Shown here in pieces: positions 24,947 through 35,685 of a stretch of DNA of 64,000 nt (position 1 is the stretch's first letter; every line of letters starts with the position of its first letter). Under the pieces are notes generated by a model. That model did no database searches. It was not told the origin of the DNA and was given only the letters and a program-made list of their open reading frames with translations. A program made the position numbers and the translations under genes. Source of the DNA: Camillea tinctor (taxonomy: Eukaryota; Ascomycota; Sordariomycetes; Xylariales; Xylariaceae); contig MU394120.1 in the NCBI GenBank assembly GCA_022578605.1, forward strand, positions 62,001-126,000, read 5' to 3'.

Positions 24947-27547
24947 TTAAGCGATGACCTTCTCCTTGCACTCGATGCTACAAGTTTATTAGTACAAGAC
25001 TTCCAAAGAGTCCAGATCGTCATTGAGTACTTACCCGTATTTCTCCTTCAACTCCTTAATCAAAGGGTCGTTGATTCTAGGGGACATTGGCGCAAGAATT
25101 CCCTTATCCGAGATAGTTCCATTGAGGACCTGTTGGACAGCTGCGCAGAGGAAACGTCAGTTGTTGGCCCACCCTCTAGAATAAGGATAGCGATTAGAGT
25201 AACTTACCAACACCACATGGCACACCCACCAGCTTGGCCATGGCGCTGGGGCGGCCTGAACCAACGGGAGCACCATACTCGCACAGAGTCGAGGTTCTGG
25301 TTTCTCTGCTCCCATCCTTGTTCTCGATCTCGAATTTGTGTTGGAGCATGACGAGGTCTATATGTCTTAGCATTGCCCCTACATGTTTACAGACGGGAAC
25401 TGTGTAAGAGTTTACATACCGCGTTCGCCCTCCTCAAATTGCATCTTCTTCTCCAAGGTGGCGCAAAGGGTGTCGAGCGGGTTACCTCTAGGGATAATCT
25501 TCTCTGACGAGAACTGAACCATAGTATTAGAATATCCTTCCCATCCCAAATGCCAGGACTATAGAGAACTTACCAGTCCAATCCACTTGAGGCCTGCTAG
25601 GAGCTGCTCCTTCTGGTCATCGTCCTTGAAGCTTGCCTTGCTGTTGATAGCCAGAAGAAGATCCTGCTCGCCGGATCCCGAAGCTCCAAGAATCTTCTGC
25701 GTAGCATCCTTCCACGAGATGGGTTCATTCAAGGCGCTATTCGCCTCGTCACTCAAGAAGCCCACTAAAATGAGAAATTAGCAGTTGTTACAAAGACCTG
25801 ATGATAATCCTGAACTCAAAACGAATAAAAGTTTTCCATTTGATGAGCGATCTAGTGAGAACTTACTATCTACCAGGAGTTTGATGAATTCACTGAATTG
25901 ATTTCTATTAACGCGGTTCTTTCAAGACTAAAGGGTTACTCACGGGAAACCGCCATATCTCAGAGTACCACGGATGATGGTCTGGGCCTCAGGGATATTG
26001 TATCTGTAAAAGTCAAGTTTCATTAGCTATGCTACTCCAAAGTTTACGTTCTAGATGAGCTGGATTGGACGCCTAGGCTCTAGGCTGCTTCACGGGGACT
26101 GTGACGAACCTCTCTTTGTACGGCGTAGAGTCTCGGTTCGGGTAGGCAACGAATGCGAATCCGGGGTATATGGGGTAGGGCTTCGCCTGAGCCATGAGTT
26201 CGGGTCCTGCTACATTGACAACCTTGCCATCCTTGTAGTAGCTCGCAGCATTGCGCAGGGCCAGTAGAACACCCCTATATATGTTAGTATAGAACTTTCG
26301 GTTGGCTTTGATGAAATGTCATCTATAAGAGAGACCATAAACAACATTTCGGAATCTCAAGAGATCTTTCAATATTCGAAAGGGGTTTGGTGGGGTTATG
26401 TACCTAGACGACCAACTGAATTTGTACCCGAGGGGGTTGCCGGAGTCCTCTGGCTTAAGTTAGCACTTCCTGTTACCGCATGATATATACATCCAACCAC
26501 GAACCTGGTGCCGGCTATAATATTGAGAGTCAGTAATTGTTATTTTGAATAACTTTCTTTTACTCTTGCTATTATGTCTCGAGAGTGGGAGGTCGTACGG
26601 CTAGTTCTAGCAGATAGTTTCCCTCCCGAGACGGGCAAAAAGGGGGAAATAAATTCTGGGATTACTCACAAGACCACCGCAGTATGAAAGGAAGGAAAGA
26701 ATCTTTCCTCCGGCTTTGTGCACCTCATCAATAGTCTTGACGGCATATAGATGCTTTTAGGTCAATAATCGTTAGCATTATTCATCCAATATCAGTATTT
26801 GGGGTATGTATTTCTCATGCTTAAACTGCATAGATGATGGTATACTATCTTCAAGTGGTTTGCGCAAGCCGGACCCACACCGACGGGTTGGAGCGGGTCA
26901 TGACCGACACCGGCATCACCACCATTGCCGGAACCAAAAAGAATTGTGTACAGGCATGCAACTCGGGCGCGGCGCGCAATCGATATGACTGACTGCAGTC
27001 TGCGATTTCGAAGTAGAAAATAAAGGGGTGCTTACATCGATACCAGGGTCCAAACCAATCTCGTTCATGACTGTGATTCCGGCATCCTTGCACTGCTGGT
27101 CGAGCTCCATCATGGCCGGCGAGACGTAACTGGTGGTGACAACATGCTTCTTCTGACGGATCGCGCTCTTGATTACGGTAGCGTGAAAGGTGTAGGGGAT
27201 GAGGGAGATGACTAGGTCGTGCTTTGCGACTTCGGCGTCAAGGGCCTTCTCGTCGTTCACGTCTAGGGAAATGGGATGGGCATTTTTTACACCGGCAGCA
27301 AGGCTCTTGGCACTCTCGAGGGTTCTGCAAGCTTCTGGGAGTTAACATAGAGCTAATTGGCATGTTTGGGAGAGCAGTGAGCTTACCAACGGAGACCTGG
27401 ATACCAGCATCGCTGAGGATATCAAGGGTGGGTTTGGTGACGAACCCGGCGCCTAGCATAAGAACATTTCTAGCGTTTTAGTTAGTTAGCAAATGGCAAT
27501 TGACCAATTAAAGGTGAGATTTATGGAAATAATTACTGTTGGGCCAT
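24947..27547 (-). CDS. LYS9: Saccharopine dehydrogenase (NADP+, L-glutamate-forming), saccharopine reductase
   Basis: Fourteen exons: 27537..27547, 27387..27469, 27036..27331, 26670..26753, 26505..26514, 26404..26449, 26110..26274, 25944..26003, 25867..25892, 25574..25764, 25420..25513, 25208..25357, 25035..25140 and 24947..24977. The sum is 1,353 nt, 450 residues, the family's usual length, and every junction keeps phase. It catalyses the penultimate step of the alpha-aminoadipate lysine pathway, making saccharopine from aminoadipate semialdehyde and glutamate. The Rossmann start is NVLMLGAGFVTKPTLDIL. Later conserved stretches are [55 protein letters not shown] and YGAPVGSG. Exons of 10, 11, 26 and 31 nt make this the most fragmented gene here. 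Two of its donors (after 26505 and 26110) are GTTCGT instead of the usual GTAAGT, GTATGT or GTGAGT. Confidence 0.96.
26505..26514 (-). other. LYS9: 10-nt microexon of LYS9
   Basis: On the minus strand the ten bases CCGGCACCAG lie between an ATAG acceptor and a GTTCGT donor. They encode Pro-Ala-Pro plus one base and join CGGL to EDSGNPLGY. Without the microexon the conserved [16 protein letters not shown] segment is broken and the frame is lost. Confidence 0.85.
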
Positions 27548-28094
27548 GGCTGCGATTCTCGATGTTCTATTCCAAGTTGTGAAAAAGCGTTGGCGTGGAA
27601 TTGAAGAAATCGAATGAATAAATCTTGGGAGCATCGACTTTGGACTTAGACGGGTGTTGTACTATGTAAGTAGTACTATGTAAAGTAGTACTATGCAAGT
27701 ACGCCGAATGACTCTTGGGGGAAACTCTAGGAACTACCCCTCCGTCACCGAGGGGTAAATCGGAGCTGCAAAAAAAAAATTAAAAAAAATTGTAATTGAC
27801 GTACCTGCCAAGGCGCATGGCAGAACTTCGGCATCGGGATCGCTGCCGAGTCTGCTGCCGAGTCTTGTACCAGTGCTGATGGTAAGCTACAACTGACTCC
27901 AGCTGTAAGCTAATATCGCATAGCTTTTTTTTTCTTAGCTATCCAGAACCCTTATCTCCATTCCACACAATTTCGTTACCCCCCGGTACTTGAATTATTG
28001 GTCGCACATTTTGCTGAAAATTTCCCATTCTATACACCCCAAGCAGACCTTGCCTCATCACCCCTAAACCTTCTCCCCACCAGCAGTAGCCAAA
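27548..28094. promoter_or_regulatory. Divergent promoter region LYS9 / RPL38
   Basis: A 547-nt gap between two start codons on opposite strands, so it must contain both promoters. It has an A-rich tract near 27,770-27,790, a T run near 27,926 and a C/T-rich leader just before the RPL38 ATG, as is common for fungal ribosomal-protein genes. No specific factor site is claimed. Confidence 0.6.
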
Positions 28095-28673
28095 ATGCCT
28101 CAGGAAATCGGAGATATCAAGAAGGTACGGCATGACCAAAATTTCTTAGAGAACGAAAAACGGGAAATAAGAACTATGCAAAACTGACAAGATGGTGGTT
28201 ATAATTTAGTTCATCGAGATCTGCCGGCGGAAGGACGCCCAGTGTACGTATAACCAACCGAATAAGAAAGGATGCGATTAAGAAGAGAAGAGGAGAAAAG
28301 AAAAGAAAAGAAAGAAAATAAGAAGGAAGAAATAGAGAAAGAACTTTATTCTAACGAATACTCTTTTTTCTTATTACTATAGCCGCCCGGATCAAGAAGA
28401 ACCGCAAGTCATCGCAGACCAAGTTCAAGGTCCGATGCAAGTCCCAGCTCTACACCCTCGTCCTGAAGGACTCCGACAAGGCCGAGAAGCTGAAGCAGAG
28501 TCTGCCCCCGAGTACGCAACCACCTATCCCTTTTCTACGAGAGTGATGTGTATATATATATACATACCGAAAGAACACGAGACTAACATTGGATTTCTTC
28601 CCCCCCTTTTCCTATAGACCTACAAATCAAGGAGGTTGCCAAGAAGAACAAGAAGGGCACGCACGCGGCTTAA
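28095..28673 (+). CDS. RPL38: 60S ribosomal protein L38 (eL38)
   Basis: Four exons: 28095..28124, 28210..28243, 28383..28511 and 28618..28673; 249 nt, 82 residues. The product starts [20 protein letters not shown], then [20 protein letters not shown] and [21 protein letters not shown], the standard eL38 sequence. Introns are 85, 139 and 106 nt, with donors GTACGG, GTACGT and GTACGC. It is a structural protein of the cytosolic large ribosomal subunit. Confidence 0.97.
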
Positions 28674-29171
28674 GTGGATGGTGTGGGAGACGAGTACTGT
28701 TACAAGGACGAGGACAAGGGGCGATGACTGGCCAAGCTGATATTTTCTTCACGACTCCCTCGCGGACGAGCTAAAGAGAGAGAGGGGGGGAGAGGTCCTT
28801 TGATCTGACCCTGAATCATGGAATTCGGTTGGGACGTGATGATGATGCATAACGGCCAAGCCCAGGCTCAGGACAAAACCGGGTTGGTGGTTGATAAGGC
28901 TCATTTGAGGCGGCGTCTAATGGGTTACCCATGGAATTGAGACTTTATTTGCAGGCGCAACGAGGCCTTGCTTTGTGGTTTATAGACAATTCCTCATCAA
29001 TTGCACAAAAGACAGACCAAAACAAAAACAAAAATATGGATCAAACAAAAAAAAGACCCTAAGAGAAACCAGCTTTTAATTCTTGTTATGTTCTTCTGTT
29101 TCCTTACTGACCTTTAGCCTTGATACCTATTTATGAACAAATCCTGCCCCCTATCTTTATAACCAACCCCC
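28674..29171. other. Convergent intergenic region
   Basis: 3' flanks of RPL38 and of the minus-strand gene ending at 29172. No gene is seen. Confidence 0.6.
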
Positions 29172-29834
29172 TTACAAGATCCTGTGGTAGTGCTTCACCT
29201 CGTTAGTCTTAGCAAAAGACAGCATCGGCGTCGCGTATTTCGCAAAGTTCTCCGTCTTCGCCAGCTCAGCATGCCTCTCCACCGCGGGCCAGCCCACGAA
29301 AAACACACTCTCCTCCACCGCCGGGTCCGCCTTCTGCCTGCGGAACCCGCTCCTCACCACGTGCGGCCTCGCGAAGTCGACCAGCACGCTCTTGCCCGCA
29401 TCGAACGCCTGCGTGAACGCCTCCCTGTCCGCCGCCGCGATGCCCACGCGCCCCACGCTCACAAACGGGCTCTGCAGCAGCGGCACCTCGCCCTCGCCCA
29501 CGGGCCCGAACACCTCCGTGTCCAGGTGGAAGTACTCGATCTGGTCGAGGGCGAAGTGCGCCGCCAGCGGCGCCGCGCTGGCCTTGCACTCCTCGCTCGC
29601 GAGCCAGGCGTCGTGCTGCTCCGGCGACGCCCAGTGCGCCGTCTCGAGGAATACGCGCGGGTCCTCCACTTGCTGGAACAGCGCCACGCCGCGGTCGGCG
29701 GGCGCAGTGCCGGGCGCGTGGGTCGCGACCCAGGAGGCTTGCACGGAGAGGGCGTGCTGCATGGCGGACTTGGCGGCGTCGGTGAGGGTGGGGGAGGAGG
29801 AGGTTAGCCAGACGAGGTTGGTGACTGGTGCCAT
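29172..29834 (-). CDS. Hypothetical protein, likely dimeric alpha/beta-barrel (ABM-like)
   Basis: An uninterrupted 220-residue ORF with markedly GC-rich third positions, starting MAPVTNLVWLTSSSPTLTDA. The layout suggests two ferredoxin-like alpha/beta units: a first half with WVATHAPGTAPAD, QQVEDPRVFLETAHWAS and HDAWLASEEC, and a second with GRVGIAAADREAFTQAF and FFVGWPAVERHAELAKTENF. 'FLETAHWASPEQHDAWLAS' is the pattern of antibiotic-biosynthesis-monooxygenase/EthD-like folds in many uncharacterised fungal proteins. The catalytic role is unknown. There is no signal peptide. The coding call is firm; the fold is inference. Confidence 0.8.
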   Translation of the reverse strand: MAPVTNLVWLTSSSPTLTDAAKSAMQHALSVQASWVATHAPGTAPADRGVALFQQVEDPRVFLETAHWASPEQHDAWLASEECKASAAPLAAHFALDQIEYFHLDTEVFGPVGEGEVPLLQSPFVSVGRVGIAAADREAFTQAFDAGKSVLVDFARPHVVRSGFRRQKADPAVEESVFFVGWPAVERHAELAKTENFAKYATPMLSFAKTNEVKHYHRIL

Positions 29835-32800
29835 GGTTGTTGTTTGCGGGTATGTAGTAGTAGTAGTAGTAGAAGGCTGTGGTTTTCCGTGAGAGTATAA
29901 GGTAGGTAGGTTACTCAGGTTTGCCTCGGTAGGTAAAAAGAATAATCAATGTGAGTGGAGCGGGTAAAAAAGGGGGCTGTAAAGAAAAAATTGGTATTGT
30001 ACACTAGGTACACTAGAATGTATTTCCTTCGCCGCGATTATGCGTGTGTAGTTGGTGTAGAGTAAGATAATAGTGGACTTTGAAAGAGTCCCAAAAAGGT
30101 TCGGTGGAAAGGGCTTATAGAAACGTAATTGGGTTAGACAGGTGAGATGTTATGTCCAGTCTGTCTCGATCTGGAAGATGAAAAAGATGAATGACGATTG
30201 CCTCAGCTTATATGTGTAATACACCTTTTTTCTCGATCGAACCCATCTGACCTGTCCTACCTACCTATATTTATATATATCATTCGGTTACCCCGCAGGG
30301 TAATAGTAATTGTAAGTTATAGAGCGGGTGTTTTTGAAATAGAAAGATGAATGGTGAGTCAGATTGAAATCGGGAAAAAAGACCTTTTTTCTAACGGTTT
30401 CCAAGACTTATTTGCCGCACCAGTCCCTCAAGTTGTTAAACAACGGAGCTGAGGTTGATGGGTCTCATGGACAGCGGTTCGGCCATGCCGGTCCGGGATG
30501 CTGTCTTCTTTTCGACTCTAATCTTGAAATGCATCCCGGCCGCCTTCAGGCACCGTGGGTTGCTTCGGTATCACAATAATTAATACGTTGCAACGTTCTG
30601 GTTTGAAGTTTGACCTGCGCTCGCCGACATTTATGCTTACCAACTACCCGGTTATGCATTTTCTTGCAAAGGATCACTTGGCCTTGAGGCGAGTTCATGC
30701 AAAGAACGGTTATTTTGATCCTCTCATTGTCCAGCTCAAACATTGACGAATGTCAGGTAGGGGCTGATACATTTCGTTACATGGGGTGGGTCATAGGTAT
30801 AGGTAGGTAGCCTAGATGAGTAGATGTTGCGACGGCTTTTTATTTATACACCAGCTCCGCCTCATCTAGGTATGAATCATTAAAGGTCAGCTGCTATCGT
30901 TCTTGTGTAAGTTAACATCCGGCAATTGTTAACAGCATAACGACTTAGCTGTCAGACAACGTAGGTAATTGTATCACTGTCGAGAGGAACGGGGTTATAT
31001 CCGAGGGAACATAGTGGAAACTTGCTGGTTATAGGAATTTCCGGTCATGGCAACGGTCGGTGGTAGGTACATCCGTTCTCCAATGTTTCCGTCCTCAAGC
31101 TGGCGAGTCGGCGCAGTGAGGTGCGAGGGGAGTAAAGTATGACCGAACTCAGGATAGACGAGGAGATAAATAAGTCAGACGAAGCTTCCGATCGATCTAA
31201 AAATACCTATAAGCGGTACATCCGCTCCTCCCCATCTTGCCTACTTTTCCCCTCCCAATCTTTCTCACCTCGACCGACCCGACTCTGTGGTGGGAATTCC
31301 AGGTATCTGGGGCAGTGGCTGCCCTATTGTCTACCACACCGTCCGGTGAATCGGAAAAGTCGGGGTTGTCAAATCGGGGCATGGCCGATCAGGGATTCCC
31401 GTCTTGCTCTGATACTAGTTAGTAGTGTATGTGCATACTTAGACGGGTGATAGCCAATCAGAGCGCCGTTGAATCTGATTTTCTCCTTGCTCCAACCGGT
31501 CTTGGGACCAGCTAGGAAAAGACTCGCCTAGGTCCGCCAGACCCAGATATGTCATGGCATTTCGAATCCCATTCCGGTGGTCATGAGCTGGACTAACGCA
31601 AGCCATCGACTCATCTAAACCCCATTGGTACCGTTGGTATGCATTGGTACTTACGTACGTGACAATGTAACATTGGGGAGGAGAGTGGAGAAGAAGAAGT
31701 ATACAAGGTATATACTGATTGTACCAAACATGCATACAGCTATGTATGTAGGGGCGTTTTTTTCTCTCTCTCTAAGGAAGTATTGTCGGTATTGTACCTA
31801 GACGATGTAAGGTGTTGAGTGGTGACGACGGCGGCGTGTTGTACCTAGGTAGTCACAGGTTATTGTTGAATAGCTATTGAATGTTGTAATACCTAGTTTA
31901 GGTGATTTCAGACTTGAAATTACCTAAGAAGGGGGGCTTAGGTTAAGTCCATGCATGTCCATAGGTAGTGTCTGGTAAGGTTTAATTCTTTCATCATTTC
32001 TTGTTGTCATTGGAGTAGGTACAACGACAAAGTACCACACCTCCAGTGATATGTACCTTTGAAGTAAAGCCACTAGCCGAATAGGATCGAAAGGCAATCG
32101 ATGGCCAATGCCCTTTCTCTTTACTACAAAAAACCACAATAACAACATGCCACTATCACCAACAAGCATATAACAAGCATACACAAACCCCAATGTTTAC
32201 AACTAGTATCCATTACTAAGTACCAGTAGGTTATATCATACGTTAGGCACATCGGTCTCGTTCTTTTGCGAAGCAATAGCAAGAAATCGTGCATAAAGAA
32301 ATAGAAAGAAACCGATTTAGTCGTTCTCTTATACTTATTATTTGTTTAGGTATCTAGTAATGGCTTCATAACTCGACTCAACAAACGGGACCGGTCATTT
32401 ACTAGGTACGTACATACTAAGTTATTATATTTCGGCATTGCGCATTACGAACACTATCCGCTTATTTTCCCCTCTTGCCATTGTCTGTTCTCTCTTCTTT
32501 ACCGATAATCCCTGCCTACATAGTACTACGAGTTCCCGTGGTTTGTCCAACGTCGCTGGCCATAGGTTAGTATGTAAGTTATCTGCGGCAGAATACTAAC
32601 ACAGAAACGGTACAACTAGATTTTATCGGTTCCCGATAAGCGGTACCTAAGGTACTTAGACCTCCCTGTAACGCGTGGTACCCCCCGGGATTCGGAGCTT
32701 GGAGGATTCCCGTTTTTGGAGAACAAAATAATTGGGAAAAAGTAAAAAAAGGGACCAGCGTGACCTAGAACAAAGCTAGTAATTCCCACCCTTGCCTCCT

Positions 32801-33208
32801 CTCGTTCCCTTACCGAAGTACTAGGTAATAGCTAATCAAAGCTGATATAATTTCCATATATATACATAACCATATCAACCTATACAAATATCACGTAGAC
32901 AGACCATCCCTGTGCGCATCGATCCCGTTTTGTTTATACACTAAGTACCTATCATTACATTGACATTACACTGCGCTACGCTACGCTACACTAGGTACTT
33001 ACACTGCACTACACACAATACACTACCGCTACTTACATTACATTACCTCGTACCCCCTTGTCTGTCACCTTGGTTCCCCTTCTCTTCTCCTATTTCTCCT
33101 CTTCTCCCCCCTTCACTTTACTTCCCGTGTTATTTTTGCTTTTCTCTATCTCGAACGACTCGCGTCCTAAACCACAACAAGGAAAAAGAAAAAACTTAAT
33201 CCCCAGAT
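29835..33208. other. Gene-poor intergenic region of about 3.4 kb
   Basis: No ORF above 103 codons and none with family features. The right-hand part (about 32,950-33,200) is pyrimidine-rich with CACTAC/CATTACA-type repeats and is the likely mevalonate kinase promoter and 5' UTR. Confidence 0.5.
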
Positions 33209-34827
33209 ATGTCTAACGGCATTAATGGCTTTCATAAAGAGATGGGAGTAAACGGCACTACCAATGGTTATGGGAATGGGGCTGCTTCCCTCAATGGCCA
33301 CAGCAGCGACAGCGAGAGGTCAACATCAACAGAGGGGATAGAGAGGAGGAGGATGCCAGGGCGCAAAAACTCGAGTCCTCTCATGCCTGCCTTTATGGTT
33401 TCAGCACCAGGCAAGGTCATTGTCTTTGGAGAACACGCTGTTGTCCACGGCAAGGTACGATATAGTTCTATGTTTATCTTGTACAATTTTATACCATACA
33501 TAAGAGAAAGCCCTGCTGACCACACACCAACTCCCTTGTACAGGCTGCCATTGCCGCCTCCATCTCGCTACGATCCTACCTCCACGTCACGACCCTCTCG
33601 AAATCGAAGCGCACAGTCACCCTCCGATTCCCCGACATCGAGCTCGTACACACATGGAATATCGACGATCTGCCGTGGGACATATTTTCGCATCCCTCCA
33701 AGAAGAAGTATTATTACGACTTGGTGACAACCCTCGATCCTGAGCTGGTCGAAGCCATCCAGCCACATCTAGCCAACATCTCACCACACAAGTCTCCTGC
33801 GGACCGGAAGATACATCAGAACTCGGCCGCATCCTTCCTGTACCTGTTCTTGTCTCTTGCGTCCAAGAAATTCCCAGGGTGCATATACACGTTACGTTCC
33901 ACCATCCCAATTGGGGCTGGTCTGGGCAGCAGTGCTTCCATTGCTGTGTGTCTGTCCGCTGCCCTTATGTTACAGATCCGCACGCTCTCTGGGCCGCACC
34001 CGGACCAGCCTCCCGATGAAGCACGGTTGCAGGTCGAGCGAATCAACCGCTGGGCTTTTGTGGGGGAGATGTGCATCCATGGCAACCCATCAGGCCTTGA
34101 CAACACAATCTCGACACAGGGTAAGGCCGTTATGTACCAGCGCACCGAGTTCGGCCAGCCCCCGGCCGTCAAGCCGCTGTGGGATTTCCCCGAGCTGCCC
34201 CTGCTCCTAGTCGACACGAGGTCGCCCAAGTCAACGGCCACCGAGGTCGCCAAGGTAGCTAAGCTGAAGGACACTCACCAGAAGCTGGTGGGCAGTATCC
34301 TGGACGCAATAGACAAGGTAACGAGGACGGCCGAGACTTTGATTGCCGAGGAGGACTTCGATAGCAAGGAACACGAGAGCTTACGGCGCGTGGGAGAGCT
34401 CATGTCGATCAACCACGGCCTGCTGGTATCCCTAGGCGTGTCACATCCCCGCCTCGAGCGGATAAGGGAGCTGATAGATTATCAAAATCTGGGATGGACG
34501 AAGCTTACAGGTGCCGGTGGTGGTGGTTGCTCGATAACGTTGATGAAGCCAGGTGTTCAGCCTTCAGAGCTGGAACAATTGGAACGCCGGCTCGAGAAGG
34601 AAGGGTACCAGAAGTTTAGAACAACCCTTGGTGGTGACGGTATTGGTGTCCTCTGGCCCGCGGTCTTGAAGAATGGTCTGGATGAGGATGAGGAGGGTGG
34701 TATGGAAATTGACCTTGAGAAGTTCCTAAATGCTCCAGGCAATGATGGCGTAGAGAAGCTGGTCGGTGTACACGACGGAGCTGGTGAGAGAGAAGGATGG
34801 AAATTCTGGAGGGTGGAGAGCAGGTGA
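33209..34827 (+). CDS. ERG12: Mevalonate kinase
   Basis: Two exons, 33209..33454 and 33544..34827, with an 89-nt GT-AG intron; 1,530 nt, 509 residues. It phosphorylates mevalonate with ATP, an early step of isoprenoid and ergosterol synthesis. It belongs to the GHMP kinase family: the N-terminal SAPGKVIVFGEHAVVHGKAA motif spans the intron, the ATP loop is PIGAGLGSSASIAV, and the C-terminal GHMP motif is KLTGAGGGGCSI. The first ~60 residues are a Gly/Asn/Ser-rich extension not needed for the fold, which makes it longer than yeast Erg12. It is followed in the same orientation 0.86 kb later by the prenyltransferase alpha subunit. Confidence 0.96.
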
Positions 34828-35685
34828 TAAGCACGGGGGGGAGGAAAGGTGGAAGAGAAGAGGAGACGGGGGTAGGTGATGCATTATGCGTGTCGAACCG
34901 AACCGAACGAACTGTGGATGTAATACGATGCAGCCTCACGACAGGTTGCTGCCAATCCCAAAAATTGGACGAAGAAAAAAGAAAAGGAAAAAAAGGCCGA
35001 CCGTTTAGAAAATATTGTACATTACCTTACCTACCTACTTATAAATTAATGGAAAAGCGATGGCGTAACCGGGAGATGTATATAGGTACTTACTATTACT
35101 ACTACTATACTTTTCCTGTATACGCCATTAGGAGAGTATCTGTTTTTATGTCAGTTGAAAAGTTGTCAAGATAAGCATGTGCATATTGAATGACCGACCT
35201 CAGCAGCGTACCTGATGATGATATATGCAAGTTGTGTTGTATTGTGGTAACCTTGGTAGTAATGTCATTTATGATATATCCTGGAACCAGAACCACTGAG
35301 AAGCGGTTTATCGGTTTACTTGAAGCCTTTCCCTTTCCCCCTTGCGTGAATATATGCCATTATCAATGTGAGAGGTTACATGTGTAAATCTATAAATATG
35401 CATGTACTCAGTGAGAATAAAGGCTTGGCAATCTACATATCTTCTCCTACCCTACCTCCTGATGACTATGCTGTTTTCTTTTAGTTGCATCACTACCATA
35501 AACTTTAGCAGCTTAGGTACATATATTTTAATACATACCCCACCATTCTCATCCCACCTTATCTTACCCCCCCATTCCACCATTCCACCACTCCAACACT
35601 CCAACCTGTACATACATAATACACCAACCAAACTTCAAATCTGATCCTTTTTCTTTGGGAGGGGTTTTGCTTTTGCAAACTGATC
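34828..35685. other. Intergenic region ERG12 to prenyltransferase alpha
   Basis: 3' flank of ERG12 and promoter of the next plus-strand gene. A CATTCCACC/CTCCAAC repeat lies near 35,570-35,610. No gene is seen. Confidence 0.6.
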
